Shown here: piece by piece, positions 50,841 through 58,801 of the stretch
How positions within the stretch are numbered: position 1 is the first letter of the stretch
Layout of the letters: every line of letters starts with the position of its first letter
DNA from: Phytohabitans aurantiacus
Lineage (GTDB): Bacteria > Actinomycetota > Actinomycetes > Mycobacteriales > Micromonosporaceae
Assembly: GCF_027923225.1 (NCBI RefSeq)
Contig: NZ_BSDI01000075.1
Span: forward strand, 31,170 to 95,169
Reading direction: 5' to 3'
DNA length: 64,000 nt
Translations under genes and position numbers: made by a program
The notes under the pieces: model-generated
What the model was told of the DNA's origin: nothing
Seen by the model: only the letters and a program-made list of their open reading frames with translations
Databases searched by the model: none

Positions 50841-51236
50841 TCAGGCCGGAGTGTGTGACCGCAGCAGCTCTGCCACGGTCTGCCCGGTCGTCACCGGGTC
50901 GAGGGGGTGCAGCAGGGTGGCGTCGACCTGGGCATACGCGGCGAGCCAGCGGTCGGCCGCTCGGGCGATCACCACGCAGGTGGGCGGCGCGTCGGCGCGA
51001 TCGTCTTTGATCTGCCGTGCGATGCCGATGCCGCCGCCCGGGGTGGCCTCACCGTCGAGCAGCATCAGGTCGATCTCATAGTCGTCGACCAGTCGCACGC
51101 ACGCCGCGTAGTCGCTGGCCTCGACGAACTCGACCGAGAGGTCGGCCGCGGGCCGCGGGCCGACGGCGAGCCGCATCCGCTCGCGCACCTGCGGGTCGTC
51201 GCTGTAGAGCAGGACGGTGTACACACGGTCGGACAT
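50841..51236 (-). CDS. Receiver-like single-domain protein
   Basis: The 131-residue protein begins MSDRVYTVLLYSDDPQVRER and has alternating strand/helix pattern with acidic DDPQ at the first loop and LLDGEATPGGG where receiver domains carry the phospho-Asp. No output domain. Family members near trpD/ctaE in actinomycetes are annotated as response regulators; phosphorylation is inference. ATG 51236 was chosen because the longer frame adds an unrelated N-terminus. Confidence 0.75.
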   Translation of the reverse strand: MSDRVYTVLLYSDDPQVRERMRLAVGPRPAADLSVEFVEASDYAACVRLVDDYEIDLMLLDGEATPGGGIGIARQIKDDRADAPPTCVVIARAADRWLAAYAQVDATLLHPLDPVTTGQTVAELLRSHTPA

Positions 51237-51277
51237 TGCGCTCCCAAATTCTCGCTGCGGGCTGATGGTACCCGCCA

Positions 51278-52159
51278 TCACTCGGCGCTAGCTGCCCCGC
51301 CCGCCTGTAGCGCTTCCTGGCGGTCGAGCTCGCGGTCGATGCGTTTGGCCTCGCGTTCGGACTGCTTGAACCACTGCATGAGCAGGACGCCGATCATGAT
51401 GATCGACACGAACTCGCCGCCCGCCCACAGGATGCCGCCGGCGATTTTCTGGTCGCTCCACGGGTCGGCCCAGTGGAGGTTGAGCGACGGGTACCAGTCG
51501 CCGCCGATCAGGGTGGTGCTCTGCATGATGGTCAACCCGAGGACCGTGTGGAACGGCACCGACAGCACCATGAGCAGCGCGCGCCCCGGGTAGGGCCAGC
51601 GGCCCGGCAGCGGGTCGAGCCCGACCAGCGGCCAGAAGAACAGGCAGCCGGTCAGGATGAAGTGCGCGTGTACCACCTCGTGGACCAGCTCGTTCGACAC
51701 GGTGAGCCGGTAGAGGCCGCTGAAGTAGAGCACGAACGGGTTGGCGACGAAGATCGCGTACGCGACGAGCGGGAACGAGAAGATCTTCGCTGCCCGGCTG
51801 TGCAGCAGGGCGAGCAGCTTGCGGCGGGGCGCGCCGCGCAGCGCGCGCAGCGCGAGCGTCACCGGGGCGCCGAGCGCCAGGAAGATCGGGGCCACCATCG
51901 ACAGCACCATGTGCTGGACCATGTGCACGGAGAGCAACGTCGTGTCGTACGCGTGCAGGCCGCTGACGGTGACGGCGGCGATGCCGCCGAGGCCGGGGCC
52001 GAGGAACAGCAGGGTCCGCGCGACCGGCCAGCGATCGCCGCGGGCGTGGAGGCGGTGCACTCCGTACAGGTACAGGCCGGCGACCACCACCAGCAGGACG
52101 GCGATCCAGCCGTCCAGACGGGTCTCCGTGACGAGCGCCGACACGGTGAAGGGGGGCAC
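51278..52159 (-). CDS. ctaG: Cytochrome c oxidase assembly factor (caa3-CtaG type)
   Basis: The 293-residue protein has seven membrane helices with conserved His-rich loops (LLSVHMVQHMVLSM, VHEVVHAHFILTG, FHTVLGLTIMQ), the pattern of the copper-inserting CtaG of caa3-type oxidases. It inserts Cu(B). It is divergent from ctaE, joining it to the terminal oxidase cluster. Confidence 0.93.
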   Translation of the reverse strand: MPPFTVSALVTETRLDGWIAVLLVVVAGLYLYGVHRLHARGDRWPVARTLLFLGPGLGGIAAVTVSGLHAYDTTLLSVHMVQHMVLSMVAPIFLALGAPVTLALRALRGAPRRKLLALLHSRAAKIFSFPLVAYAIFVANPFVLYFSGLYRLTVSNELVHEVVHAHFILTGCLFFWPLVGLDPLPGRWPYPGRALLMVLSVPFHTVLGLTIMQSTTLIGGDWYPSLNLHWADPWSDQKIAGGILWAGGEFVSIIMIGVLLMQWFKQSEREAKRIDRELDRQEALQAGGAASAE

Positions 52160-52230
52160 GTTTCGAGGCTATGCCACCCACGACACACCGTCGTAGCCGA
52201 CCCCGACGATCGCCCGCGCTGCTCGGGGGC

Positions 52231-52242
52231 AATAATGACCGC
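52231..52242 (+). promoter_or_regulatory. Leaderless promoter of ctaE
   Basis: AATAAT (52231-52236) precedes GTG 52243 by six bases with no ribosome site, consistent with a leaderless transcript for the ctaE-qcrCAB operon. Confidence 0.5.
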
Positions 52243-52842
52243 GTGACTGCGGCCTCAGCCATTGACAAGAGCCGGATCCACTCGCTGACGCGGCCCAACA
52301 TGGTCAGCGTCGGCACGATCGTGTGGCTCTCCAGCGAGCTCATGTTCTTCGCGGCGCTGTTCGCGATGTACTTCTCGATCCGCGCGGCGGACTACAGCAT
52401 GTGGGAGGAGCACACTCCCCATCTGAACCTGCCGTACGCGACGACGTTCACGCTGATCCTGGTCGCCTCGTCGGTGACCTGCCAGTTTGGCGTGTTCGCC
52501 GCGGAGAAGGGCGATGTGCACGGGCTGCGACGGTGGTTCACGATCACCTTCGTGATGGGCCTGATCTTCGTGCTCGGCCAGGTCAACGAGTACCGCGAGC
52601 TGGTGCACCACGGGATCAAGATCAACGCGGACGGCTACGGGTCGATGTTCTACCTGACGACCGGCTTCCACGGCCTGCACGTGACCGGTGGTCTGGTGGC
52701 GTTCATCATCTTCATGATCCGCACCACCATGGGTCGGTTCACGCCGGCGCAGGCCACCTCCGCGATCGTCGTGTCGTACTACTGGCACTTCGTCGACGTG
52801 GTCTGGATCGCGCTGTTCTCGATGATCTATCTCCTCCAGTGA
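52243..52842 (+). CDS. ctaE: Cytochrome c oxidase subunit III
   Basis: The 199-residue protein has five membrane helices and typical landmarks: GTIVWLSSELMFFAALFAMYF, GFHGLHVTGGLVAF and SYYWHFVDVVWIALFSMIYL. It stabilises the oxidase core. It begins the ctaE-qcrC-qcrA-qcrB operon, which joins complex III to IV as in actinomycete bcc-aa3 supercomplexes. Confidence 0.96.
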   Translation: MTAASAIDKSRIHSLTRPNMVSVGTIVWLSSELMFFAALFAMYFSIRAADYSMWEEHTPHLNLPYATTFTLILVASSVTCQFGVFAAEKGDVHGLRRWFTITFVMGLIFVLGQVNEYRELVHHGIKINADGYGSMFYLTTGFHGLHVTGGLVAFIIFMIRTTMGRFTPAQATSAIVVSYYWHFVDVVWIALFSMIYLLQ

Positions 52843-52896
52843 CCATGTCACATTTCACTCGCAGACTCCGTCTTATAGGCATGAAGGACACTGGCC

Positions 52897-53739
52897 ATGA
52901 CTTCTGACTCCCCCGGCTGGCTCGGACGGCTGCGCCGTGGGCGCTCCGGACCACGTAGCCGCGTACGCCGGCGTGTGGGTTCCGTGGTCCGCCTCACGCT
53001 GGCGCTGACACTGGCCGGCGGCGTCTACATCGTGTTCGCGCCTGGTCTCGCGGGCGCGAAGGACACGCCGCAGCTGTCCACCGCCGCCGAAGAGGGCAAG
53101 GCGCTCTTCAACCAGAGCTGCATCACGTGCCACGGCCCCAACGCCCAGGGCGTCGAGGGTCGCGGGCCGAGCCTGATCGGCGTCGGCGCGGCGTCGGTCG
53201 AGTTCCAGGTCGGCACCGGCCGCATGCCGATGGCCCGGCAGGAGGCGCAGGCGGAGCGCAAGCCCCCGGTCTTCACCGACGAGCAGACGAGGCAGCTCGC
53301 GCAGTACATCCAGGAGCTGGGCGGCGGGCCGCAGGTGCCGTCCGGTGACCTGCGGGCGCCCGAGAGCGACGAGGAGGCCATCGCGCGCGGCGGCAACCTC
53401 TTCCGGATCAACTGCTCGTCGTGCCACGCGTTCGGCGGTGGCGGCGGCGCGCTGTCCTCCGGCAAGTACGCGCCGGGGCTCGGCGAGGCGACCGACCAGC
53501 AGATCTACGCGGCCATGCTCACCGGCCCGCAGAACATGCCGGTGTTCGGCGACAACCAGCTCACCCCGGAGCAGAAGAAGGAGATCATCTCCTACATCCA
53601 GGAGGCGCTGAAGCAGGACCGCGACCCGGGTGGCTGGGGTCTTGGCCGGTTCGGCCCGGTGACCGAGGGTCTCGCCATCTTCCTTGTTGGCATCGTCGCC
53701 CTGGTATTCGCTAGCCTGTGGATTGCGGGGAAGTCATGA
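52897..53739 (+). CDS. qcrC: Cytochrome bc1 complex diheme cytochrome c subunit
   Basis: The 280-residue protein has an N-terminal signal/anchor (VVRLTLALTLAGGVYIV), two heme-binding CxxCH motifs (Cys75-His79 and Cys173-His177) in two cytochrome domains and a C-terminal membrane helix. The two hemes carry electrons to the oxidase without a soluble cytochrome c, the hallmark of actinomycete supercomplexes. ATG 52897; four-base overlap with qcrA. Confidence 0.97.
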   Translation: MTSDSPGWLGRLRRGRSGPRSRVRRRVGSVVRLTLALTLAGGVYIVFAPGLAGAKDTPQLSTAAEEGKALFNQSCITCHGPNAQGVEGRGPSLIGVGAASVEFQVGTGRMPMARQEAQAERKPPVFTDEQTRQLAQYIQELGGGPQVPSGDLRAPESDEEAIARGGNLFRINCSSCHAFGGGGGALSSGKYAPGLGEATDQQIYAAMLTGPQNMPVFGDNQLTPEQKKEIISYIQEALKQDRDPGGWGLGRFGPVTEGLAIFLVGIVALVFASLWIAGKS

Positions 53740-54818
53740 GCACTGAGACAGAGCCTCGGGTCGAGCAGGAGCCGCTCGACGTTTTCGATCCGCGCCTGAC
53801 GCGGTTCGACATCATGCGCGAAGGTGCCCGCCGCGAGGGCATCGAGATCGTCCACTACGAGGCGCAGTACCCGCCGGGCAGCCGCGCCGAGCGCCGGATG
53901 ACCCGGATCGTCGCGTCGTTCTTCCTGCTCACCGGCCTGGCGGCCACGGCCTTCCTCGTGATCTACACGTGGGGGCCGTGGGAGTACGAGCTGGGCTCGA
54001 ACGTCAGCAAGCTCTACACCCCGCTCCTGGGCCTGACGCTGGGCATCGCGCTGCTGGGCATCGGCTTCGGCATCCTCACCTGGGGCAAGAAGCTGCTGCC
54101 CCGTGAGGTCGCGATCCAGGACCGGCACGACGGGCCGTCCACCACCGAAGACCGCAAGATCACCGGCGAAACGATGGTCTACATCGCCGAGGAGCTGGGG
54201 CTCAAGCGCCGTAAGGCGCTCGGCTTCGCCGCGCTGGCCGGCCTCGCGCCGGTCGGCCTGGTCGCGGCCGCGCCGCTCATCGGTGGCCTGATCAAGGACC
54301 CGGTCGAAGACCGGATCCTCTTCAAGACCGGCTGGGACCCCGCGGGCAATGGCGGCAAGCCGGTACGCGTCACCCGCGAAGACGGCACGCCAATCCGGCC
54401 CGAAGACGTCAGCGTCGGCGGTCAGATGACGGTCTTTCCGGGTATCCCGGGAGGCGCGACCAACGAGCACGCCGACTCGCCCACCCTGCTGATCCACTTG
54501 CGCCCGGACGACGCGAAGAAGACGCTGGACACGCTGAAGCCTGTCAACCAGGGTTCGATGTGGGAGAACTTCGTCGCGTACTCGAAGATCTGCACCCACG
54601 CCGGCTGCCCGGCCAGCCTGTACGAGCAGCAGACCAACCGGCTCCTCTGCCCGTGCCACCAGTCGCAGTTCCTGATCACCGATAACGCCCGGCCGATCTT
54701 CGGTCCCGCCACCCGGAGCCTTCCGATGCTGCCGATCGAGGTTGACGAAGAGGGCTTCTTCGTGGCGACGTCCGACTACAAGGTCGCCGTCGGGCCAGCA
54801 TTCTGGGAGCGGCCATGA
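53736..54818 (+). CDS. qcrA: Rieske iron-sulfur subunit of cytochrome bc1
   Basis: The 360-residue protein has three N-terminal membrane helices and a C-terminal Rieske domain with CTHAGC and CPCHQ holding the [2Fe-2S] ligands. ATG 53736 (MSTETEPRVEQEP) overlaps qcrC and its end overlaps qcrB, so the three are translated together. Confidence 0.97.
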   Translation: MSTETEPRVEQEPLDVFDPRLTRFDIMREGARREGIEIVHYEAQYPPGSRAERRMTRIVASFFLLTGLAATAFLVIYTWGPWEYELGSNVSKLYTPLLGLTLGIALLGIGFGILTWGKKLLPREVAIQDRHDGPSTTEDRKITGETMVYIAEELGLKRRKALGFAALAGLAPVGLVAAAPLIGGLIKDPVEDRILFKTGWDPAGNGGKPVRVTREDGTPIRPEDVSVGGQMTVFPGIPGGATNEHADSPTLLIHLRPDDAKKTLDTLKPVNQGSMWENFVAYSKICTHAGCPASLYEQQTNRLLCPCHQSQFLITDNARPIFGPATRSLPMLPIEVDEEGFFVATSDYKVAVGPAFWERP

Positions 54819-56440
54819 AGCGCCGGAAGATTGACGTACGCGCCATACCCGCCAAGAGCGCGGGGGCGCTGGACGACCGGTTCCAGGCGGCCACGCCGCT
54901 GCGCAGCCTCCTGAACAAGGTCTTCCCCGACCACTGGTCGTTCCTGCTGGGCGAGATCGCACTCTTCTCGTTCATCGTGCTGCTGCTCACGGGTACGTTC
55001 CTGACGTTCTTCTACGAGCCGTCGCTGCAGACGGTCACCTACGACGGCAGCTACACGCCGCTGCGCGGCACCCACATGTCGGCGGCGTACGCGTCGAGTC
55101 TGGACCTCTCGTTCGACGTCCGCGGCGGCCTGATCATGCGGCAGATGCACCACTGGGCGGCGCTGACCTTCATGGCGGCGATCGTGGTGCACATGTTCCG
55201 GATCTTCTTCACCGGCGCGTTCCGCAAGCCGCGTGAGACGAACTGGATCATCGGCTCGCTGCTCTTCTGGATCGGCTTCCTGGCCGGCTTCACCGGATAC
55301 TCGCTCCCGGACGACGCGCTGTCCGGCACCGGCCTCCGCATCGCCTCGGCGATCATGCTGTCGATCCCGGTCATCGGCTCGTGGGTCACCACGTCGATCT
55401 TCGACGGTGAGTTCCCGGGGCACGTCATCATGGGCCGCTTCTACATCGCCCACGTGCTGCTGATCCCTGGCATCCTGCTGGCGCTGATCGCCGTCCACGT
55501 CGGGCTGGTGTTCAAGCAGAAGCACACCCAGTGGCCGGGTCCGGGCCGCACCGAGCACAACGTGGTCGGCGAGCGGATGTTCCCCCGGTACGCCATCAAG
55601 CAGGGTGGCTTCTTCATGATCGTCTTCGGCGTGATCGCGCTGATGGGCGGTCTCTTCCAGATCAACCCGATCTGGCTGTTCGGCCCGTACGAGGCGTTCA
55701 CGGTCTCGGCGGCCAGCCAGCCCGACTGGTACGTCATGTTCCTCGACGGCTCGACCCGTCTCTTCCCCGCGTGGGAGATACGGTTCGACCTGTTCGGCTG
55801 GGGCGACGGATACACGATCCCGCCGATCTTCTGGCCGACGGTGGTCCTGCCCGGTGTGCTGACGATGCTGCCGCTGGCATATCCGTTCATCGAGGCGCGG
55901 CTGACCAAGGACAAGAAGGCGCACAACCTGCTCCAGCGCCCGCGCGACGTGCCCGCCCGCACCGCCCTCGGTGCCATGGCGATCATGTTCTGGCTGGTGC
56001 TGACGCTCTCCGGCGGCAACGACGTCATCGCGGACAAGTTCCACATCAGCCTGAACGCGATGACCTGGGCCGGCCGGATCGGCCTGCTGATCCTGCCACC
56101 GATCGCGTACTACGTGACGTACCGGATCTGCCTCGGCCTCCAGCAGCACGACCGTGAGGTACTGGCACACGGCGTGGAAACCGGCATCATCAAGCGGCTG
56201 CCCGACGGGCGCTTCATCGAGGTGCACCAGCCGCTGGCGCCGGTCGACGAGCACGGACACGGCGAGCTGGACTACGCCGGCTGGGTGGTACCGAAGAAGA
56301 TGAACCGGCTGGGCGCGCTCGGCCCGGCGATCAAGGGATTCTTCTACCCGATCGAGAAGCCGGCCGAGGCGCCGGTGTCTCCGGGGCACCCGCCGGTGTC
56401 TCCCATCGAGCCTGCTCGGCGCGAGGAGATTTCGAAGTAG
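54815..56440 (+). CDS. qcrB: Cytochrome b subunit of cytochrome bc1
   Basis: The 541-residue protein begins MKRRKIDVRAIPAKS and carries eight or more membrane helices with heme-ligand His in MRQMHHWAALTFMAAIVVHM and HVLLIPGILLALIAVH, and the C-terminal extension ending RREEISK typical of actinomycetes. It is the target of bc1 inhibitors such as lansoprazole sulfide and Q203 in mycobacteria. A terminator follows 20 bases after its stop. Confidence 0.97.
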   Translation: MKRRKIDVRAIPAKSAGALDDRFQAATPLRSLLNKVFPDHWSFLLGEIALFSFIVLLLTGTFLTFFYEPSLQTVTYDGSYTPLRGTHMSAAYASSLDLSFDVRGGLIMRQMHHWAALTFMAAIVVHMFRIFFTGAFRKPRETNWIIGSLLFWIGFLAGFTGYSLPDDALSGTGLRIASAIMLSIPVIGSWVTTSIFDGEFPGHVIMGRFYIAHVLLIPGILLALIAVHVGLVFKQKHTQWPGPGRTEHNVVGERMFPRYAIKQGGFFMIVFGVIALMGGLFQINPIWLFGPYEAFTVSAASQPDWYVMFLDGSTRLFPAWEIRFDLFGWGDGYTIPPIFWPTVVLPGVLTMLPLAYPFIEARLTKDKKAHNLLQRPRDVPARTALGAMAIMFWLVLTLSGGNDVIADKFHISLNAMTWAGRIGLLILPPIAYYVTYRICLGLQQHDREVLAHGVETGIIKRLPDGRFIEVHQPLAPVDEHGHGELDYAGWVVPKKMNRLGALGPAIKGFFYPIEKPAEAPVSPGHPPVSPIEPARREEISK

Positions 56441-56459
56441 TTCGTCCCGTTTTTCCGGG

Positions 56460-56490
56460 GAGCCCGGTGGCCTGTTCGGCCACCGGGCTC
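56460..56490 (+). terminator. Intrinsic hairpin after qcrB
   Basis: GAGCCCGGTGGCC and its perfect complement enclose TGTTC (13-bp stem, 5-base loop), positioned 20 bases after the qcrB stop. No U-tract. Confidence 0.85.
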
Positions 56491-56605
56491 TCGTACGTAT
56501 GGGCGACACGCCGGGGGTGGTTCACGATTTCGTCAGAGGGGCATGGGAGCGTGAAACTACAACGAGGTAATTCACCTTCGTTTTCGAGCGGAAGAGGAGA
56601 CGCCC

Positions 56606-56806
56606 GTGCGAGAGCTGTACTGCGCGACCTGCCGCGCCGAGACGATCTTCGAGGCGCCGCCCTGCGAAGACGCCCACGACGACTGCCCTGAGCTGCTCTG
56701 CACCGACTGCGGCGGCGCCATCGTGTTCGCGCCTGTCACGGTGGTACGGGCCTGGCTGAGCCCTCGCAACGGCCACATCGCCCCCCACCAACGCCGCGCC
56801 GCCTAA
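56606..56806 (+). CDS. Small zinc-ribbon-like protein (66 aa)
   Basis: GTG 56606 has GAGGAG ten bases upstream. The product starts MRELYCATCRAETIFEAPPC and has CxxC twice (YCATC and LCTDC) with two further cysteines (APPC, DDC) between, a pattern typical of zinc ribbons. The function is unknown. It follows the qcrB terminator, so it is probably a separate transcript. Confidence 0.8.
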   Translation: MRELYCATCRAETIFEAPPCEDAHDDCPELLCTDCGGAIVFAPVTVVRAWLSPRNGHIAPHQRRAA

Positions 56807-56889
56807 CGCGCGCGCACCCCGCCCGTGCCGGACGGCAGCGCCACCACCCGACACGCGTACGCGTCCCGGCGCGGTGGCCCTTTGCCCGT

Positions 56890-56968
56890 CGATCAAGGGC
56901 AAACGCACGTGGTTGGATCTCTTTTCCGCGTGCGTTCGCCCTTGATCGATGCGAATCACGTTGATCGA
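56890..56968 (+). repeat. 79-bp element, complete copy 10
   Basis: Arm CGATCAAGGGCAAACGCACG, loop TGGTTGGATCTCTTTTCC, partner GCGTGCGTTCGCCCTTGATC, third arm GATGCGAATCACGTTGATCG. Well paired. Confidence 0.88.
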
Positions 56969-57049
56969 CGGCCTTGCGTTCGCCCCCGTCCAGACCGCGC
57001 CGTACGGTCCAGGCGCACCGTCGCCGCGGGCCTTGCCGTCCGCGGAGCG

Positions 57050-57092
57050 AGATCTTGAGCTCGCCCCCGGCAGCAACAAGTGCTCAAGATCT
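57050..57092. repeat. 11-bp inverted repeat in repeat island
   Basis: AGATCTTGAGC (57050-57060) and GCTCAAGATCT (57082-57092) are separated by 21 bases. It may be a terminator or a diverged R-type sequence; unassigned. Confidence 0.6.
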
Positions 57093-57251
57093 GCGCTTCC
57101 GTCGAGCTGTGAACGTTTGTGGTAGCCAGGACGACCACAAGTGCACACAGCACCGTGCCGGACGACAACCGCGACATCTTCTCTCGAGCGCCGCCGACGC
57201 CGGGAGCAACGCGGAACGGCGGCCTTCTTCACGCCTGGCACTCAACGACGT

Positions 57252-57330
57252 CGATCAAGGGCATTCGCATCGATCAAGGGCGAACGCACGCCGAAAAGAG
57301 ATCCAACCACGTGTATTCGCCCTTGATCGG
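57252..57330 (-). repeat. 79-bp element, complete copy 11
   Basis: Third arm first (CGATCAAGGGCATTCGCATC), then AGGGCGAACGCACGCCGAAA...CCACGTGTATTCGCCCTTGA. Confidence 0.88.
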
Positions 57331-57441
57331 CGCAAGGGGGCGTGCTGGGCGGCGCAAAGGGAGCGGCGCGAGGGGTCCCGTGCCGGGCGGTGCGTAAGGG
57401 TCGTGCTGGGCGGCGCGGAGTAGGGCGGCCGGGGGACGGGG

Positions 57442-58251
57442 CTAGGCGGGGACGGTCACGCCCGCAGGGGCGCGGATGGCGTCGACTAGGTGTTCGTCGG
57501 GAGCTACGTACGCCCCCGGCCAGATCACCGCCCGCGTAACGCGGCCCTCGACCACCGCGCCCTCGCCGACCACGGCCCGCTCACACATCCCCGTCACCGT
57601 CGCGCCATTCGCGAAAAGGTTTCGGAAGCCGGCCGCATCCAGGTTCGCGGCCAGATAATCGCGCGGCGTGCCAGTATCCAGAAATGTGCCCTCATACGGC
57701 ACCACGGTCAGCTCGCCAGCCGCCTCTGCGGGCCGCCACACCGCTCTGACCAGCTCGCCGGGCTCCGGGCGAAGATGGCGCACGTACCGCCACGGCAGCA
57801 GCGAGAACCCGGCGAACTGGTGACCGCTGAACCCGTACTCCTCAGAAGGCGCCCAGCGGCCCAGCAGGCGTACGCTCTCGCCGTCCCAGCCGGACAGGAG
57901 CGGCCCGATGTCGCCGGTCAGGTACGCGTCCGCGTTGCCGACCAGTACGCCGCGACCGTCGATCCACTCTCGTAGCTTGCCGATGCCGCCGGCGGTGCCG
58001 AGCGGGTCGCCGAGCTCGACTGATACGTGCACCCCGTTGCCGACATGCTCGACGATCTGCTCGCCGAGGTAGCAGGCGTTGACCGCCACGGATGACGGGC
58101 CGGTGAGACCGACGGCGGCCACATGCGCGAGTGCCCGGTCGAGCAGTGGCACGTTGCCGACGGGGCAGAGCGCCTTTGGCCGGTACCCGGTGAGCGGACG
58201 GAGGCGAGTGCCCTGACCTGCGGCCAGCACCACCGCGCAGAGCGCGGTCAT
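57442..58251 (-). CDS. Nucleotidyltransferase (sugar-1-phosphate type)
   Basis: The 269-residue protein has the N-terminal nucleotide loop LAAGQGTRLRPLTG, KALCPVGNVPLLDRAL and the metal Asp in VGNADAYL, then a short left-handed-helix-like tail (TGMCERAVVGEGAVVEG). It activates a sugar- or alditol-1-phosphate; the substrate is not evident. ATG 58251 overlaps the NUDIX stop by four bases (translational coupling). Confidence 0.9.
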   Translation of the reverse strand: MTALCAVVLAAGQGTRLRPLTGYRPKALCPVGNVPLLDRALAHVAAVGLTGPSSVAVNACYLGEQIVEHVGNGVHVSVELGDPLGTAGGIGKLREWIDGRGVLVGNADAYLTGDIGPLLSGWDGESVRLLGRWAPSEEYGFSGHQFAGFSLLPWRYVRHLRPEPGELVRAVWRPAEAAGELTVVPYEGTFLDTGTPRDYLAANLDAAGFRNLFANGATVTGMCERAVVGEGAVVEGRVTRAVIWPGAYVAPDEHLVDAIRAPAGVTVPA

Positions 58252-58790
58252 GTTTCCGGAGAGGTCCACGGCCCGGGCGTACCTGCCAGCGGCCCGATGC
58301 CATAAAACGCGAGCAGCCGAGCCGTTGCCGTCGTCAGCCGCGGCAGGTCGTCGATCGGATGCCACGCCGCTTCCAGTACCTCGGCACCGTCCACAATGAG
58401 CTCGGTCGTCGATGCCGGCACCGACGCTTCGAAGACCATGTCGACCCAGCCCTTGGCGTGCACCACAGCGTTCGGCACCGCTGGCGACAGTGACGATGGT
58501 GGCAGCGAAACCCCGGATTCCTCGGCAAGCTCGCGCGCGGCTCCCACCACCGGCGGCTCGGCGCGTTGTAGTAGGCCAGCGGGGAGTCCCCAGCCGCGGC
58601 CGGGTGGCTGGCGCAGCAGCAGGAGCCGGCCTGGCGCGGCGGCTTCGGAGTCGCGTACGAGGGTCACCGCGCCCACGATGTACTTCGGGACGAAGGTCCG
58701 GACGATCCGCCGGCGTACCCGGTGCGGCAGGCGATAGAACACTCCGTACACGACGGCGCGCAGGCGAGAACGGCGGAGGGTCACCAGCAC
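58248..58790 (-). CDS. NUDIX hydrolase
   Basis: The 180-residue protein has a basic N-terminal extension (MLVTLRRSRLRAVVYG) and a complete Nudix box (G-x5-E-x7-REL-x-EE-x-G) in LLQRAEPPVVGAARELAEES. NUDIX enzymes hydrolyse nucleoside-diphosphate linkages. Coupling to the nucleotidyltransferase suggests a shared nucleotide-sugar substrate. GTG 58790; it starts 11 bases after the RSH gene. Confidence 0.9.
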   Translation of the reverse strand: MLVTLRRSRLRAVVYGVFYRLPHRVRRRIVRTFVPKYIVGAVTLVRDSEAAAPGRLLLLRQPPGRGWGLPAGLLQRAEPPVVGAARELAEESGVSLPPSSLSPAVPNAVVHAKGWVDMVFEASVPASTTELIVDGAEVLEAAWHPIDDLPRLTTATARLLAFYGIGPLAGTPGPWTSPET

Positions 58791-58801
58791 AGGCTAGAGG
58801 T

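Larger units (their letters stand above)
56807..57441. other. Non-coding repeat island
   Basis: Two complete 79-bp elements (56890-56968 and 57252-57330) flank about 280 bases that include an 11-bp inverted repeat (57050-57092, GATCTTGAGC and its complement). No supported gene. Confidence 0.75.

Noticed and set aside
22501..57330. 79-bp elements as a CRISPR-like or riboswitch family
   Set aside because: Copies are scattered in both orientations over 40 kb, not in an array, and are not placed in leaders of specific genes.
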